NCBI GenBank assembly: GCA_002294285.1 | Contig: DBFL01000074.1 | Span: forward strand, 1 to 6,907 | Direction of reading: 5' to 3' | Length of the DNA stretch: 6,907 nt | DNA from: Candidatus Neomicrothrix sp. UBA881 | Lineage (GTDB): Bacteria; Actinomycetota; Acidimicrobiia; Acidimicrobiales; MedAcidi-G1 | Shown: positions 1 to 5,186 of the stretch, in pieces | Numbering within the stretch: position 1 is the first letter of the stretch | How the letters are laid out: each line of letters begins with the position of its first letter | Translations under genes and position numbers: made by a program | The notes under the pieces: model-generated | Told to the model about the DNA's origin: nothing | Seen by the model: the letters and a program-made list of their open reading frames with translations, nothing else | Database searches by the model: none

Positions 1-1
1 G

Positions 2-355
2 ATGGGTCCGATGATGGAGATGGGTGATGGTTTTATGCCTCCGATGATGGATGAGGGTTTTCAATTAGAAGACTTGGAAATACTCCTTGAAATTGGGGAA
101 ATTTTAAACGTCTTAGTTGAATCAATTGGAGATTTGCAAGATTTAGAAACCGTTAGTGATGAAATTGTTCAAGCAGATGATTTAACGGTAAACCTCATTA
201 AAGAGATGATTAAAGCAACTTTTGAAGAATTGATAAAAGAAGAATTTTCTGAACTTGTAGATCGGGTAGCAGAAGAAGCAGTAAATCAAATAATTGAAGG
301 TTTGAACAACGAAAATCTTGAACAGTTAACGGATGAGATAGTTACAACAAACTAA
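2..355 (+). CDS. Unrecognised acidic, Met-rich protein, C-terminal part (5' end cut by window edge)
   Basis: The frame is open from the first base of the window to a TAA at 353-355, so this is most likely the C-terminal 117 codons of a longer gene; the ATG at 2 need not be the real start. The visible product begins with about 20 residues rich in Met, Gly, Pro and Asp (MM, PPMM and MGDG patterns). The rest is strongly acidic, rich in Glu, Asp, Leu and Ile, and looks like amphipathic helices. It has no Cys or Trp, no membrane segment and no catalytic motif that I recognise. The base composition and codon use look like the neighbours', which supports real coding. A 68-nt gap separates it from nadE. 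I cannot assign a function; a low-complexity structural or scaffold-like tail is possible but is only a guess. Confidence 0.65.
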   Translation: MGPMMEMGDGFMPPMMDEGFQLEDLEILLEIGEILNVLVESIGDLQDLETVSDEIVQADDLTVNLIKEMIKATFEELIKEEFSELVDRVAEEAVNQIIEGLNNENLEQLTDEIVTTN

Positions 356-359
356 CCCA

Positions 360-389
360 TTTCAAAACATTTTTATCTTGAAACTTTTT
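360..389 (+). terminator. Weak hairpin plus T-run after the first CDS
   Basis: TTTCAA at 360-365 can pair with TTGAAA at 378-383 across a 12-nt loop, and CTTTTT follows at 384-389. The stem is only six pairs and mostly A/T, so this is a marginal intrinsic terminator. The position, just after a stop codon and before an independently promoted gene, is its best support. Confidence 0.25.
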
Positions 390-411
390 AAGTGCTGTTA
401 CTTGCTTTCTG

Positions 412-417
412 TACGCT
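412..417 (+). promoter_or_regulatory. Candidate -10 box for leaderless nadE
   Basis: TACGCT fits the TAnnnT pattern of an actinobacterial -10 element and sits exactly 6 nt before the ATG at 424, so transcription would begin at or next to the start codon. No Shine-Dalgarno sequence precedes the ATG, which agrees with a leaderless mRNA. No convincing -35 hexamer lies at the expected distance; TTAAGT at 388-393 is the closest. Confidence 0.4.
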
Positions 418-423
418 TGTTAT

Positions 424-2100
424 ATGAGAACAGTACGTTTGGCTATCGCCCAGATCAATCCTGTAGTAGGAGATTTGGAAGGTAATGTTGAACTGATCCG
501 CAGTCATATCGAAAAGGTTGAGCATTGCGATCTAGCAGTGTTTGGTGAAATGTCTTTGACTGGGTATCCACTTGAAGATTTGTTATTAAAACCAGGATTT
601 GTTGCAGATAATCTAGAAGCACTAAAAACTGTTGCTTCTATGTCTGGTAACTGTGTTTTGGCTATAGGTTATGCCGACTCAGATGATGACGGTGTTTATA
701 ACTCAGTAGCTATTTGCCAAAAGGGAGAAATAGTAGGACGTTATAGAAAACAAAATCTACCAAACGTTGAAGTTTTTGATGAAGTAAGAAATTTTTCATC
801 AGGTTCAGATGAGTTAAACCTTTTTTCTATAGGGGGAACAAAAATAGGTTTTGTGATTTGTGAAGACTTGTGGGTTGTAAATGGACCGGTCGACAAGCTT
901 GTTAATGGAGGAGCTGAAATAATTGTTGCAATTAATGGTTCTCCGTTTCATCAAGGAAAGCAACAAGAAAGAGAAGTTCTTGTAAATGAGATTGCACAGA
1001 AATCTAATGTTCCTGTTGCATATGTGAATTTAGTGGGGGGTCAAGATGAGCTTGTTTTCGATGGTGGTTCATTCATAACTAACTCACAAGGAGTAGTGAT
1101 TTCAAGGTCTCCGAGTTTTTACGAGTCGCTAGTGATATCAGATATTTTGGTTGATGATACGAAGGGAACCCAAAACTCTTTGTCGATAGTGGATGTTTCT
1201 CCGCCGAAAAGCCATGAAGGAAATCTTCAACCCCCAATTTCACCTGTTTTAGCAAATAACGAAGAACTTTATCTAGCTTTGGTTACAGCAACTAGAGATT
1301 ATGTTTTAAAAACTGGCTTTCAAAAAATATGTCTGGGTCTCTCTGGAGGTATCGATTCAGCTCTGGTAGCAACTATTGCTTCTGATTCATTGGGACCCGA
1401 TAATGTGACTGCTGTAATGATGCCATCGCGCTATTCGAGTGATCACTCTTTAAAGGATGCTCAACAATTGGTTGAAAATTTAGGAATATCTTCAATTGTT
1501 TTTCCGATAAGCGAGATTCATTCGTCATTCTCGGAACAATGGATACTCAATCTTGATAAGGAGTTGAGCGGAGTAACGGATGAGAATTTGCAATCTAGGA
1601 TTCGTGGAGTTTTATTGATGGCATTCGCAAATGCTAACAACTGGCTGGTATTAACCACAGGAAACAAAAGCGAGGCGGCAGTTGGTTACTCGACTTTATA
1701 CGGTGACACAGCCGGCGCTTACGCAGTGATAAAAGACATTTATAAGACCAAGGTGTATGAATTAGCTCGTTGGCGAAATGAAACTTCAGAAAATGAAATT
1801 ATTCCCACCTCAATTATTGATAAACCGCCATCTGCAGAGCTTCGACCGGATCAACGTGATGATCAAAGTTTGCCTCCTTATGATGTTCTAGATCCTCTTC
1901 TCGAGTCTTACATCGAAGGGGATCGGACCAGAATTGAATTGGTAGAAGATGGTTACGATTCAGAGATAGTTGAAGAGATTGTTAAATTAGTTGATAGGTC
2001 TGAATACAAGAGACGACAAAATCCCCCAGGAGTCAGAGTTACAAAAAAAGGTTTTGGTCGAGATCGACGTTTGCCGCTTGTAAACCGTTACAAAGGTTAA
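424..2100 (+). CDS. nadE: Glutamine-dependent NAD+ synthetase
   Basis: This enzyme makes NAD+ from nicotinic acid adenine dinucleotide, ATP and glutamine, the last step of NAD biosynthesis in the cytosol. The 558-residue product has two domains. Residues 1-260 are a nitrilase-type glutaminase with the Glu-Lys-Cys triad visible as E42 (GEMSLTGYP), K109 (YRKQNLPN) and C146 (VICEDLW). Residues 275-558 are the adenylating synthetase domain, with the ATP-pyrophosphatase P-loop SGGIDS at 307-312, then QSRIRG (390-395), TTGNKSE (411-417), GYSTLYGD (421-428) and the KPPSAELRPDQ stretch (467-477). The length fits the shorter two-domain class, smaller than the roughly 680-residue mycobacterial enzyme. 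The ATG was chosen because the conserved N-terminus (VRLAIAQINPVVGD) starts right after it and a -10-like box lies 6 nt upstream. All catalytic residues are present and no frameshift is seen. The sigma factor gene follows after 107 nt. Confidence 0.97.
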   Translation: MRTVRLAIAQINPVVGDLEGNVELIRSHIEKVEHCDLAVFGEMSLTGYPLEDLLLKPGFVADNLEALKTVASMSGNCVLAIGYADSDDDGVYNSVAICQKGEIVGRYRKQNLPNVEVFDEVRNFSSGSDELNLFSIGGTKIGFVICEDLWVVNGPVDKLVNGGAEIIVAINGSPFHQGKQQEREVLVNEIAQKSNVPVAYVNLVGGQDELVFDGGSFITNSQGVVISRSPSFYESLVISDILVDDTKGTQNSLSIVDVSPPKSHEGNLQPPISPVLANNEELYLALVTATRDYVLKTGFQKICLGLSGGIDSALVATIASDSLGPDNVTAVMMPSRYSSDHSLKDAQQLVENLGISSIVFPISEIHSSFSEQWILNLDKELSGVTDENLQSRIRGVLLMAFANANNWLVLTTGNKSEAAVGYSTLYGDTAGAYAVIKDIYKTKVYELARWRNETSENEIIPTSIIDKPPSAELRPDQRDDQSLPPYDVLDPLLESYIEGDRTRIELVEDGYDSEIVEEIVKLVDRSEYKRRQNPPGVRVTKKGFGRDRRLPLVNRYKG

Positions 2101-2133
2101 AGTTTTCCTAAATTTTATAGAACCATTAAATTT

Positions 2134-2163
2134 TTGTTTGTTGTTTGCCAGAGCATCGATAAG
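2134..2163 (+). promoter_or_regulatory. Possible promoter before the sigma factor gene
   Basis: TTGTTT (2134-2139) and GATAAG (2158-2163) are separated by 18 nt and partly match the -35 and -10 consensus. This would give a leader of about 40 nt containing the AGGGGA ribosome site. The match is modest, and read-through from nadE is an alternative. Confidence 0.25.
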
Positions 2164-2195
2164 GTGGCGCGCGAAAAGGTTGCATTAAATTTATT

Positions 2196-2201
2196 AGGGG
2201 A
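2196..2201 (+). promoter_or_regulatory. Ribosome binding site deciding the sigma factor start
   Basis: AGGGGA lies 6 nt before the GTG at 2208 but directly abuts the in-frame TTG at 2202. The spacing favours GTG as the start codon over the longer TTG reading. Confidence 0.6.
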
Positions 2202-2207
2202 TTGCAC

Positions 2208-3146
2208 GTGGCTAAAGAAAGAGTCGATCGAGATGAGGAAGATTTAGTTCGACTTTACTTAACAGATATAGGCCAATATCCACTGCTAACCAAAGAAGGC
2301 GAAGTAGAACTAGCCAAAAAAATTGAAGAAGGTGTTAAAGCAGAAGCTGAGAAAGAGGCAAAAGGACCAAAATTGAGTCCAGCTGAACTCAGAAAATTAA
2401 AGGTAACAATCCGGCGTGGTTCAAAAGCAGAGCGGACTTTTGTTCAGTCCAATCTTAGGCTTGTAGTTTCTATCGCTAAAAAATATCAAGCTTCAGGCTT
2501 GCCTCTTTTAGATTTAATTCAAGAAGGTAATCTAGGTTTAATGCACGCTGTCGAGAAATTTGACTGGCGTAAAGGATTTAAATTCTCCACTTATGCAACT
2601 TGGTGGATAAGACAGGCCATAACAAGAGGTATTGCTAATACGGGGCGAACTATTCGTTTGCCTGTTCACGCAGGAGATACCCTTGCTCGTCTTCAAAAGG
2701 CTCGTTCACGTCTCGAAATAAAATTCGGCAGACAAGCAACATTAGCGGAATTATCAGCTGAGGTTGAAATGCCAGAAGACAAAGTCACGGAAGCTCTTCG
2801 ATTTGCTGCTGAACCACTCTCCCTCAGCGAACCATTACGCGAAGACGGAGATGCCGAGTTGGGTGATGTAGTGGAGGATCGTTCAGCTGAATCACCATTT
2901 GAAACTGCAGCCACTGCACTTCTACCTGAAGAAATTTCTCGTCTTCTCTCTCCTTTAGATGAGAGAGAAAGAGAGATTTTAAAACTCCGTTTTGGTCTAG
3001 ATCGAGGTGAACCACGAACTCTTGAGGAAGTAGGAGAACATTTTGATCTAACTAGAGAGAGAATTCGCCAAATTGAAGCTCGTGCTATGTCCAAGTTGCG
3101 TCACCCAAGTAGCGACACAGGTGCTCGGGATCTTTTAGCTGTATAA
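2208..3146 (+). CDS. rpoD: RNA polymerase sigma-70 factor, RpoD/SigA-SigB family (group 1 or 2)
   Basis: The product directs RNA polymerase core to promoters. From the GTG at 2208 it has 312 residues: region 1.2 (about 12-42, DLVRLYLTDIGQYPLLT), region 2 (about 74-144, with NLRLVVSIAKKY, the core-binding DLIQEGNLGL and the -10-reading YATWWIRQAITRG), region 3 (about 155-232) and region 4 (about 245-300), whose helix-turn-helix includes TLEEVGEHFDLTRERIRQIE. Region 1.1 and the long basic/acidic N-terminal extension of actinobacterial primary sigmas are absent, and an in-frame TAA at 2160-2162 rules out an upstream extension. By length it resembles mycobacterial SigB, but its region 2.4 and 4.2 signatures are those of primary sigmas, so group 1 versus group 2 is unresolved and the symbol denotes the family. 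It ends 8 nt from the convergent tRNA-Sec gene. Confidence 0.93.
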   Translation: MAKERVDRDEEDLVRLYLTDIGQYPLLTKEGEVELAKKIEEGVKAEAEKEAKGPKLSPAELRKLKVTIRRGSKAERTFVQSNLRLVVSIAKKYQASGLPLLDLIQEGNLGLMHAVEKFDWRKGFKFSTYATWWIRQAITRGIANTGRTIRLPVHAGDTLARLQKARSRLEIKFGRQATLAELSAEVEMPEDKVTEALRFAAEPLSLSEPLREDGDAELGDVVEDRSAESPFETAATALLPEEISRLLSPLDEREREILKLRFGLDRGEPRTLEEVGEHFDLTRERIRQIEARAMSKLRHPSSDTGARDLLAV

Positions 3147-3156
3147 AAACAATTTG
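3144..3156 (+). repeat. 13-bp direct repeat, copy 1 (3' flank of tRNA-Sec)
   Basis: TAAAAACAATTTG occurs here and again, identically, at 3304-3316, so the two copies bracket the tRNA-Sec gene. This copy starts with the sigma gene's TAA stop and ends within the encoded CCA of the tRNA. Read on the - strand it gives a TTGTTTTTA run just past the tRNA, which may help end transcription. Confidence 0.6.
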
Positions 3157-3250
3157 GCGGAGGTGGACGGGAATCGAACCCGCCGGACGGGGATCGCCCG
3201 TCCCACCCGCTTTGAAGGCGGGGGAGCCCACCAGGTACTCGGACACCTCC
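3155..3250 (-). tRNA. selC: tRNA-Sec (anticodon UCA, reads UGA)
   Basis: The - strand folds as a 96-nt selenocysteine tRNA. The anticodon loop CTTCAAA carries UCA (complement at 3213-3215) on a 5-bp CCCGC/GCGGG stem. The long variable arm has a 7-bp GGACGGG/CCCGTCC stem with a 5-nt loop. The T loop is TTCGATT, the discriminator base is G and the CCA end is encoded. The acceptor stem starts GGAGGTGT; seven pairs form and the eighth position is a T-C mismatch, where E. coli tRNA-Sec has eight pairs. The T stem has five pairs including one G-T. The long variable arm and the UCA anticodon exclude an ordinary Ser or Leu tRNA. Its role is to be charged with serine, converted to selenocysteine, and delivered by SelB to UGA codons followed by a SECIS element. 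No selA, selB or selD lies in the window. It is strikingly GC-rich against the surrounding AT-rich DNA, as expected for a structural RNA. Confidence 0.95.
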
Positions 3251-3279
3251 ATAAATGACCGTATTGGATACGAGTCAAA

Positions 3280-3307
3280 ATACTATCCATTCACCGAAAA
3301 TAGTAAA
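3280..3307 (-). promoter_or_regulatory. Candidate promoter for tRNA-Sec
   Basis: On the - strand TTTACT (3302-3307) and TAGTAT (3280-3285) are 16 nt apart and would start transcription near 3273, leaving a leader of roughly 20 nt before the tRNA. Each hexamer matches consensus at four of six bases. The leader contains a small palindrome, CGTAT-TGG-ATACG at 3260-3272. Confidence 0.35.
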
Positions 3308-3316
3308 AACAATTTG
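3304..3316 (+). repeat. 13-bp direct repeat, copy 2 (5' flank of tRNA-Sec)
   Basis: This is an identical copy of the TAAAAACAATTTG at 3144-3156, 160 bp away start to start, and lies just upstream of the tRNA-Sec gene. It overlaps the proposed -35 hexamer of the tRNA promoter. Confidence 0.6.
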
Positions 3317-3351
3317 ATTCTTTGCGTATGTGATTAGCCTTCATACTCACG

Positions 3352-3357
3352 TATCAT
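3352..3357 (+). promoter_or_regulatory. Candidate -10 box for a leaderless micro-ORF
   Basis: TATCAT, one base from the TATAAT consensus, lies exactly 6 nt before the ATG at 3364. No Shine-Dalgarno sequence is present. The -35 region (about 3329-3334, TGTGAT) is weak. Confidence 0.4.
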
Positions 3358-3363
3358 TCTTTT

Positions 3364-3438
3364 ATGAAGAAGTTTTTGATGTTGTTGGCGCTAGGAGCAC
3401 TTATTTCAGTGGCGATTCGTAAAGTTCGTTCAATCTAA
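3364..3438 (+). CDS. Putative 24-residue membrane micropeptide
   Basis: The short ORF begins ATG AAG AAG and ends TAA. It encodes two lysines, a hydrophobic core of about 14 residues (FLMLLALGALISVA) and a basic tail (IRKVRSI). This is the shape of a single-pass small membrane peptide with positive charge at both ends. A good -10-like box 6 nt upstream supports expression as a leaderless message. The tail resembles the C-terminus of the HAD protein converging from the other side: both have LGA-x-I and a basic stretch ending RSI. It also recalls the start of actinobacterial DLW-39 family micropeptides (MKK plus a Leu/Ala-rich segment) but lacks the DLW motif. At this length a chance ORF cannot be excluded, and I assign no function. 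Confidence 0.4.
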   Translation: MKKFLMLLALGALISVAIRKVRSI

Positions 3439-3457
3439 TTTCAATTGATAGAACGAA
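3425..3457. repeat. Inverted repeat between converging stop codons
   Basis: TTCGTTCAATC (3425-3435) pairs with GATAGAACGAA (3447-3457) at 10 of 11 positions around an 11-nt loop that can partly pair as AATT/AATT. It spans both stop codons and encodes Arg-Ser-Ile on each strand. It could act as a bidirectional transcription end, but neither side is followed by a long T-run. Confidence 0.45.
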
Positions 3458-4220
3458 ACCGTTTAAATGTTTTAACGATCCCTGCACCTAAAAGAAAAGT
3501 TAGAATTGTGACAGCAATCCATCTACGGTTCAGAGGAATACGTTCTCCTAAAGCGATGGGTCTTACAAACTCTAAAATTGGCCAGTTTCTTTCTTCTGCT
3601 TCTTTTTTTAGTTCTCGATCTGGGTTTACAGCTACTGGATTACCTACCAACTCCAGCATCGGAATATCAGTTGAAGAATCTGAGTATGCCCAAGAGTTTT
3701 CAAGTGAGATATCTTTTTCTTCGGCTAAATCAATTATTGCCTCTGCTTTATTAGAGCCTGCAGCGTAAAATTCTACTTCTCCCGTATAGCGACCTTGAGA
3801 GTCGACAACTGGTGTGGTAGCGATAAAATCGTCGATGTTTAAATGTTCAGCCAATGGTTCAACAATCTCTGTCGGACTTGCAGAAATAAGTACGAGTAAG
3901 TGCCCTTTTTGTTTATGTTCTTCAATTAAGTCGATTGCATCATCGTAAACAATTGGTTCGATTACTTCAGTCAAATTATCTCTTACAAGTCTTCTCATCG
4001 CTTGTTGATTCAAACCTGTTGCCAGACGGAGCGCTGTTTTTCTTGCTTTCTCAAGACTTTCTTCATCAGCTCCAAAAAATTTGAACAATAAGTGACCCCA
4101 TGCAGTTCGTAATGCCATTGGGATACTTAAGTAGCCGGTTTTTCTTAAGGTAGGTGCATAGGCAATTAGTGAAGTCTTTGCAATTACTGTTTTATCTAAA
4201 TCAAAAAAAGCAGCTTCCAC
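3441..4220 (-). CDS. HAD-IB family phosphatase-like hydrolase with C-terminal membrane anchor
   Basis: The 259-residue product belongs to the haloacid dehalogenase superfamily, subclass IB (SerB/CicA-like), whose members remove phosphate from small molecules. Motif I is FFDLDKT, with nucleophile D7 and acid/base D9. Motif II is S113 in LVLISASPTEI, motif III is K158 in GSNKAEA, and motif IV is D181/D185 in YSDSSTDIPML. A helical cap occupies about residues 15-95. A hydrophobic segment at about 234-249 (WIAVTILTFLLGAGIV), followed by basic residues, suggests a C-terminal anchor with the enzyme on the cytoplasmic face. The GTG at 4220 places motif I at residue 7, as usual in the family, and a promoter ending 6 nt upstream supports it. 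The substrate cannot be read from sequence; phosphoserine or a lipid-related phosphate are possibilities only. It diverges from the STAS gene and converges with the micro-ORF. Confidence 0.9.
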   Translation of the reverse strand: MEAAFFDLDKTVIAKTSLIAYAPTLRKTGYLSIPMALRTAWGHLLFKFFGADEESLEKARKTALRLATGLNQQAMRRLVRDNLTEVIEPIVYDDAIDLIEEHKQKGHLLVLISASPTEIVEPLAEHLNIDDFIATTPVVDSQGRYTGEVEFYAAGSNKAEAIIDLAEEKDISLENSWAYSDSSTDIPMLELVGNPVAVNPDRELKKEAEERNWPILEFVRPIALGERIPLNRRWIAVTILTFLLGAGIVKTFKRFRSIN

Positions 4221-4226
4221 GAAATA

Positions 4227-4255
4227 ATCTTAGATCCATTGCAAAGAATTTTGAA
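4227..4255 (-). promoter_or_regulatory. Promoter for the leaderless HAD gene
   Basis: On the - strand TTCAAA (4250-4255), a 17-nt spacer and TAAGAT (4227-4232) form a well-spaced sigma-70 promoter, with four of six matches in each box. The -10 ends 6 nt before the GTG at 4220, predicting a leaderless transcript; no Shine-Dalgarno sequence is present. Confidence 0.5.
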
Positions 4256-4312
4256 GAGCGATACAGATAAAAGCGGTTAATGGGCTCTAGCGTGTTATAG
4301 GAAGTATTTTTT

Positions 4313-4317
4313 GGGAG
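4313..4317 (+). promoter_or_regulatory. Ribosome binding site of the STAS gene
   Basis: GGGAG lies 4 nt before the ATG at 4322 and fixes that start. A TTATAG at 4295-4300 may be a -10 element, but no matching -35 is evident. Confidence 0.55.
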
Positions 4318-4321
4318 AAAG

Positions 4322-4648
4322 ATGAATCTTGAAATTCACCGTTCTGAAACAGGGAAAAATGTTTTTCTTGATTTGATTGGGGATTTGGATATGGCCGGTG
4401 CCCCAGTACTTAGACAATCAGTAGTGCAAGAGGTTTCAAAAGGAAACAATTTCTTAGTTCTTGACCTTTCAGGTTTGACTTTTATAGATTCGGCGGGTCT
4501 TGGTGCAATCATTGGCGGGTTAAGACGTGTGCGTTCTCATGAAGGAGATTTACTTTTAGTAGGCCTTAATGACGAATTACAGAAGGTTTTTGAACTTTGT
4601 GAATTGGATCAAATTTTCAATATGAAACTTCGACGTGAGCTTAATTAG
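4322..4648 (+). CDS. BldG/RsbV-like anti-sigma factor antagonist (STAS domain)
   Basis: The 108-residue product is a single STAS domain. In partner switching, the unphosphorylated form binds an anti-sigma kinase and frees its sigma factor; phosphorylation by the kinase turns it off. The phosphorylation site is S57 in FIDSAGLG, preceded by the LDLSGL strand. The GGLRRVRSHEG segment after it closely matches the GGLKRVRAHEG of Streptomyces BldG as I remember it, and the phosphoserine falls at the same number. The length is normal for the family. The partner kinase gene follows after 6 nt, so the two are surely co-transcribed. It diverges from the HAD gene across a 101-nt region. The family assignment is firm; BldG orthology is likely, and the regulon is unknown. 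Confidence 0.94.
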   Translation: MNLEIHRSETGKNVFLDLIGDLDMAGAPVLRQSVVQEVSKGNNFLVLDLSGLTFIDSAGLGAIIGGLRRVRSHEGDLLLVGLNDELQKVFELCELDQIFNMKLRRELN

Positions 4649-4654
4649 GAATAT

Positions 4655-5104
4655 TTGGGGTTTAAGGTGACTCAAGAAATAGAGTTAAATATCCCAGTAA
4701 GAGTTGATTATGTTCAACTAGTACGAGCAGTCGTTGGTTCTTTAGCAGCTACAAATCCGGGTTTGAGTGCAGCACGTATTTCAGATTTACGTCTCGTAGT
4801 TTCAGAGGCTCTAACAAACGCGATTCGAGCACAGGAAAAGAACTCTGTAGCAGAACGCCTTACAATTTTGTGTAAATTAACTGATTCAGCAATTGAAGTT
4901 AAGGTTATGGACAAAGCAAAAGGTTTTGAAATTGACATGGTTCCAGATTTACCGCCTACGGAGAGTCCCGAACGTTTGGAACATGAAAGAGGTTTGGGCC
5001 TTACAATAATGCGCGAAATGTCAGATGGATTGGAAATTGAATCTAGCTCAGAAGGTACGGTAGTTCATATGACTATCAACAGTCAGAGTGGTAAAAATTC
5101 TTAA
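4655..5104 (+). CDS. RsbW/SpoIIAB-like anti-sigma factor (serine kinase, GHKL ATPase fold)
   Basis: This 149-residue protein is the expected partner of the STAS antagonist: it sequesters a sigma factor and phosphorylates the antagonist with ATP. The HATPase_c N-box is RLVVSEALTNAI, with E51 and N55; the G1 box is DKAKGF, with D86 and G90; the G2 box is ERGLGL at 111-116 followed by TIMREMSDG. The G1 box is degenerate compared with the DxGxG pattern, keeping only the first Asp and last Gly, so kinase strength is uncertain. The start is ambiguous. The TTG at 4655 has AGGA 4 nt upstream, overlapping the STAS gene's stop; the GTG at 4667 has GGGG 6 nt upstream and would drop four residues. Both leave the domain intact. 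The nhaA gene follows after 82 nt. The target sigma factor is not identifiable here. Confidence 0.92.
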   Translation: MGFKVTQEIELNIPVRVDYVQLVRAVVGSLAATNPGLSAARISDLRLVVSEALTNAIRAQEKNSVAERLTILCKLTDSAIEVKVMDKAKGFEIDMVPDLPPTESPERLEHERGLGLTIMREMSDGLEIESSSEGTVVHMTINSQSGKNS

Positions 5105-5186
5105 TTGCAAAGGCTGTAGTAAAATAGTTAATGCCAGTTTCTTAGGAAGTTGAATATCTGGCTAATTAAGTGAGTTTTGGAAAATT

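Noticed and set aside
2202..2207. TTG at 2202 as the sigma factor start
   Set aside because: It leaves no spacing from the AGGGGA ribosome site, while the GTG at 2208 has a normal 6-nt spacing.
2693..3094. Open reading frames of 133 and 63 codons on the - strand inside the sigma factor gene
   Set aside because: They lie wholly within conserved sigma regions 3 and 4 on the other strand, have Ser/Arg-rich composition typical of antisense frames, and match no family I recognise.
3147..3440. CRISPR array, transposon ends or riboswitch in the largest intergenic region
   Set aside because: The only repeats are the two 13-bp copies and one short inverted repeat; there is no periodic array, transposase fragment or recognised aptamer.
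3436..3446. Possible selenocysteine read-through of the TGA ending the HAD gene
   Set aside because: This is the only readable gene end using TGA, but beyond it the frame gives one codon and then TAG, so read-through would add almost nothing.
3445..3768. 107-codon + strand frame opposite the HAD gene
   Set aside because: It overlaps the conserved HAD motifs III and IV and its product looks like an antisense translation.
4714..4938. 74-codon - strand frame inside the anti-sigma gene
   Set aside because: It is antisense to the N-box region of a well-supported GHKL protein and has no domain signal.
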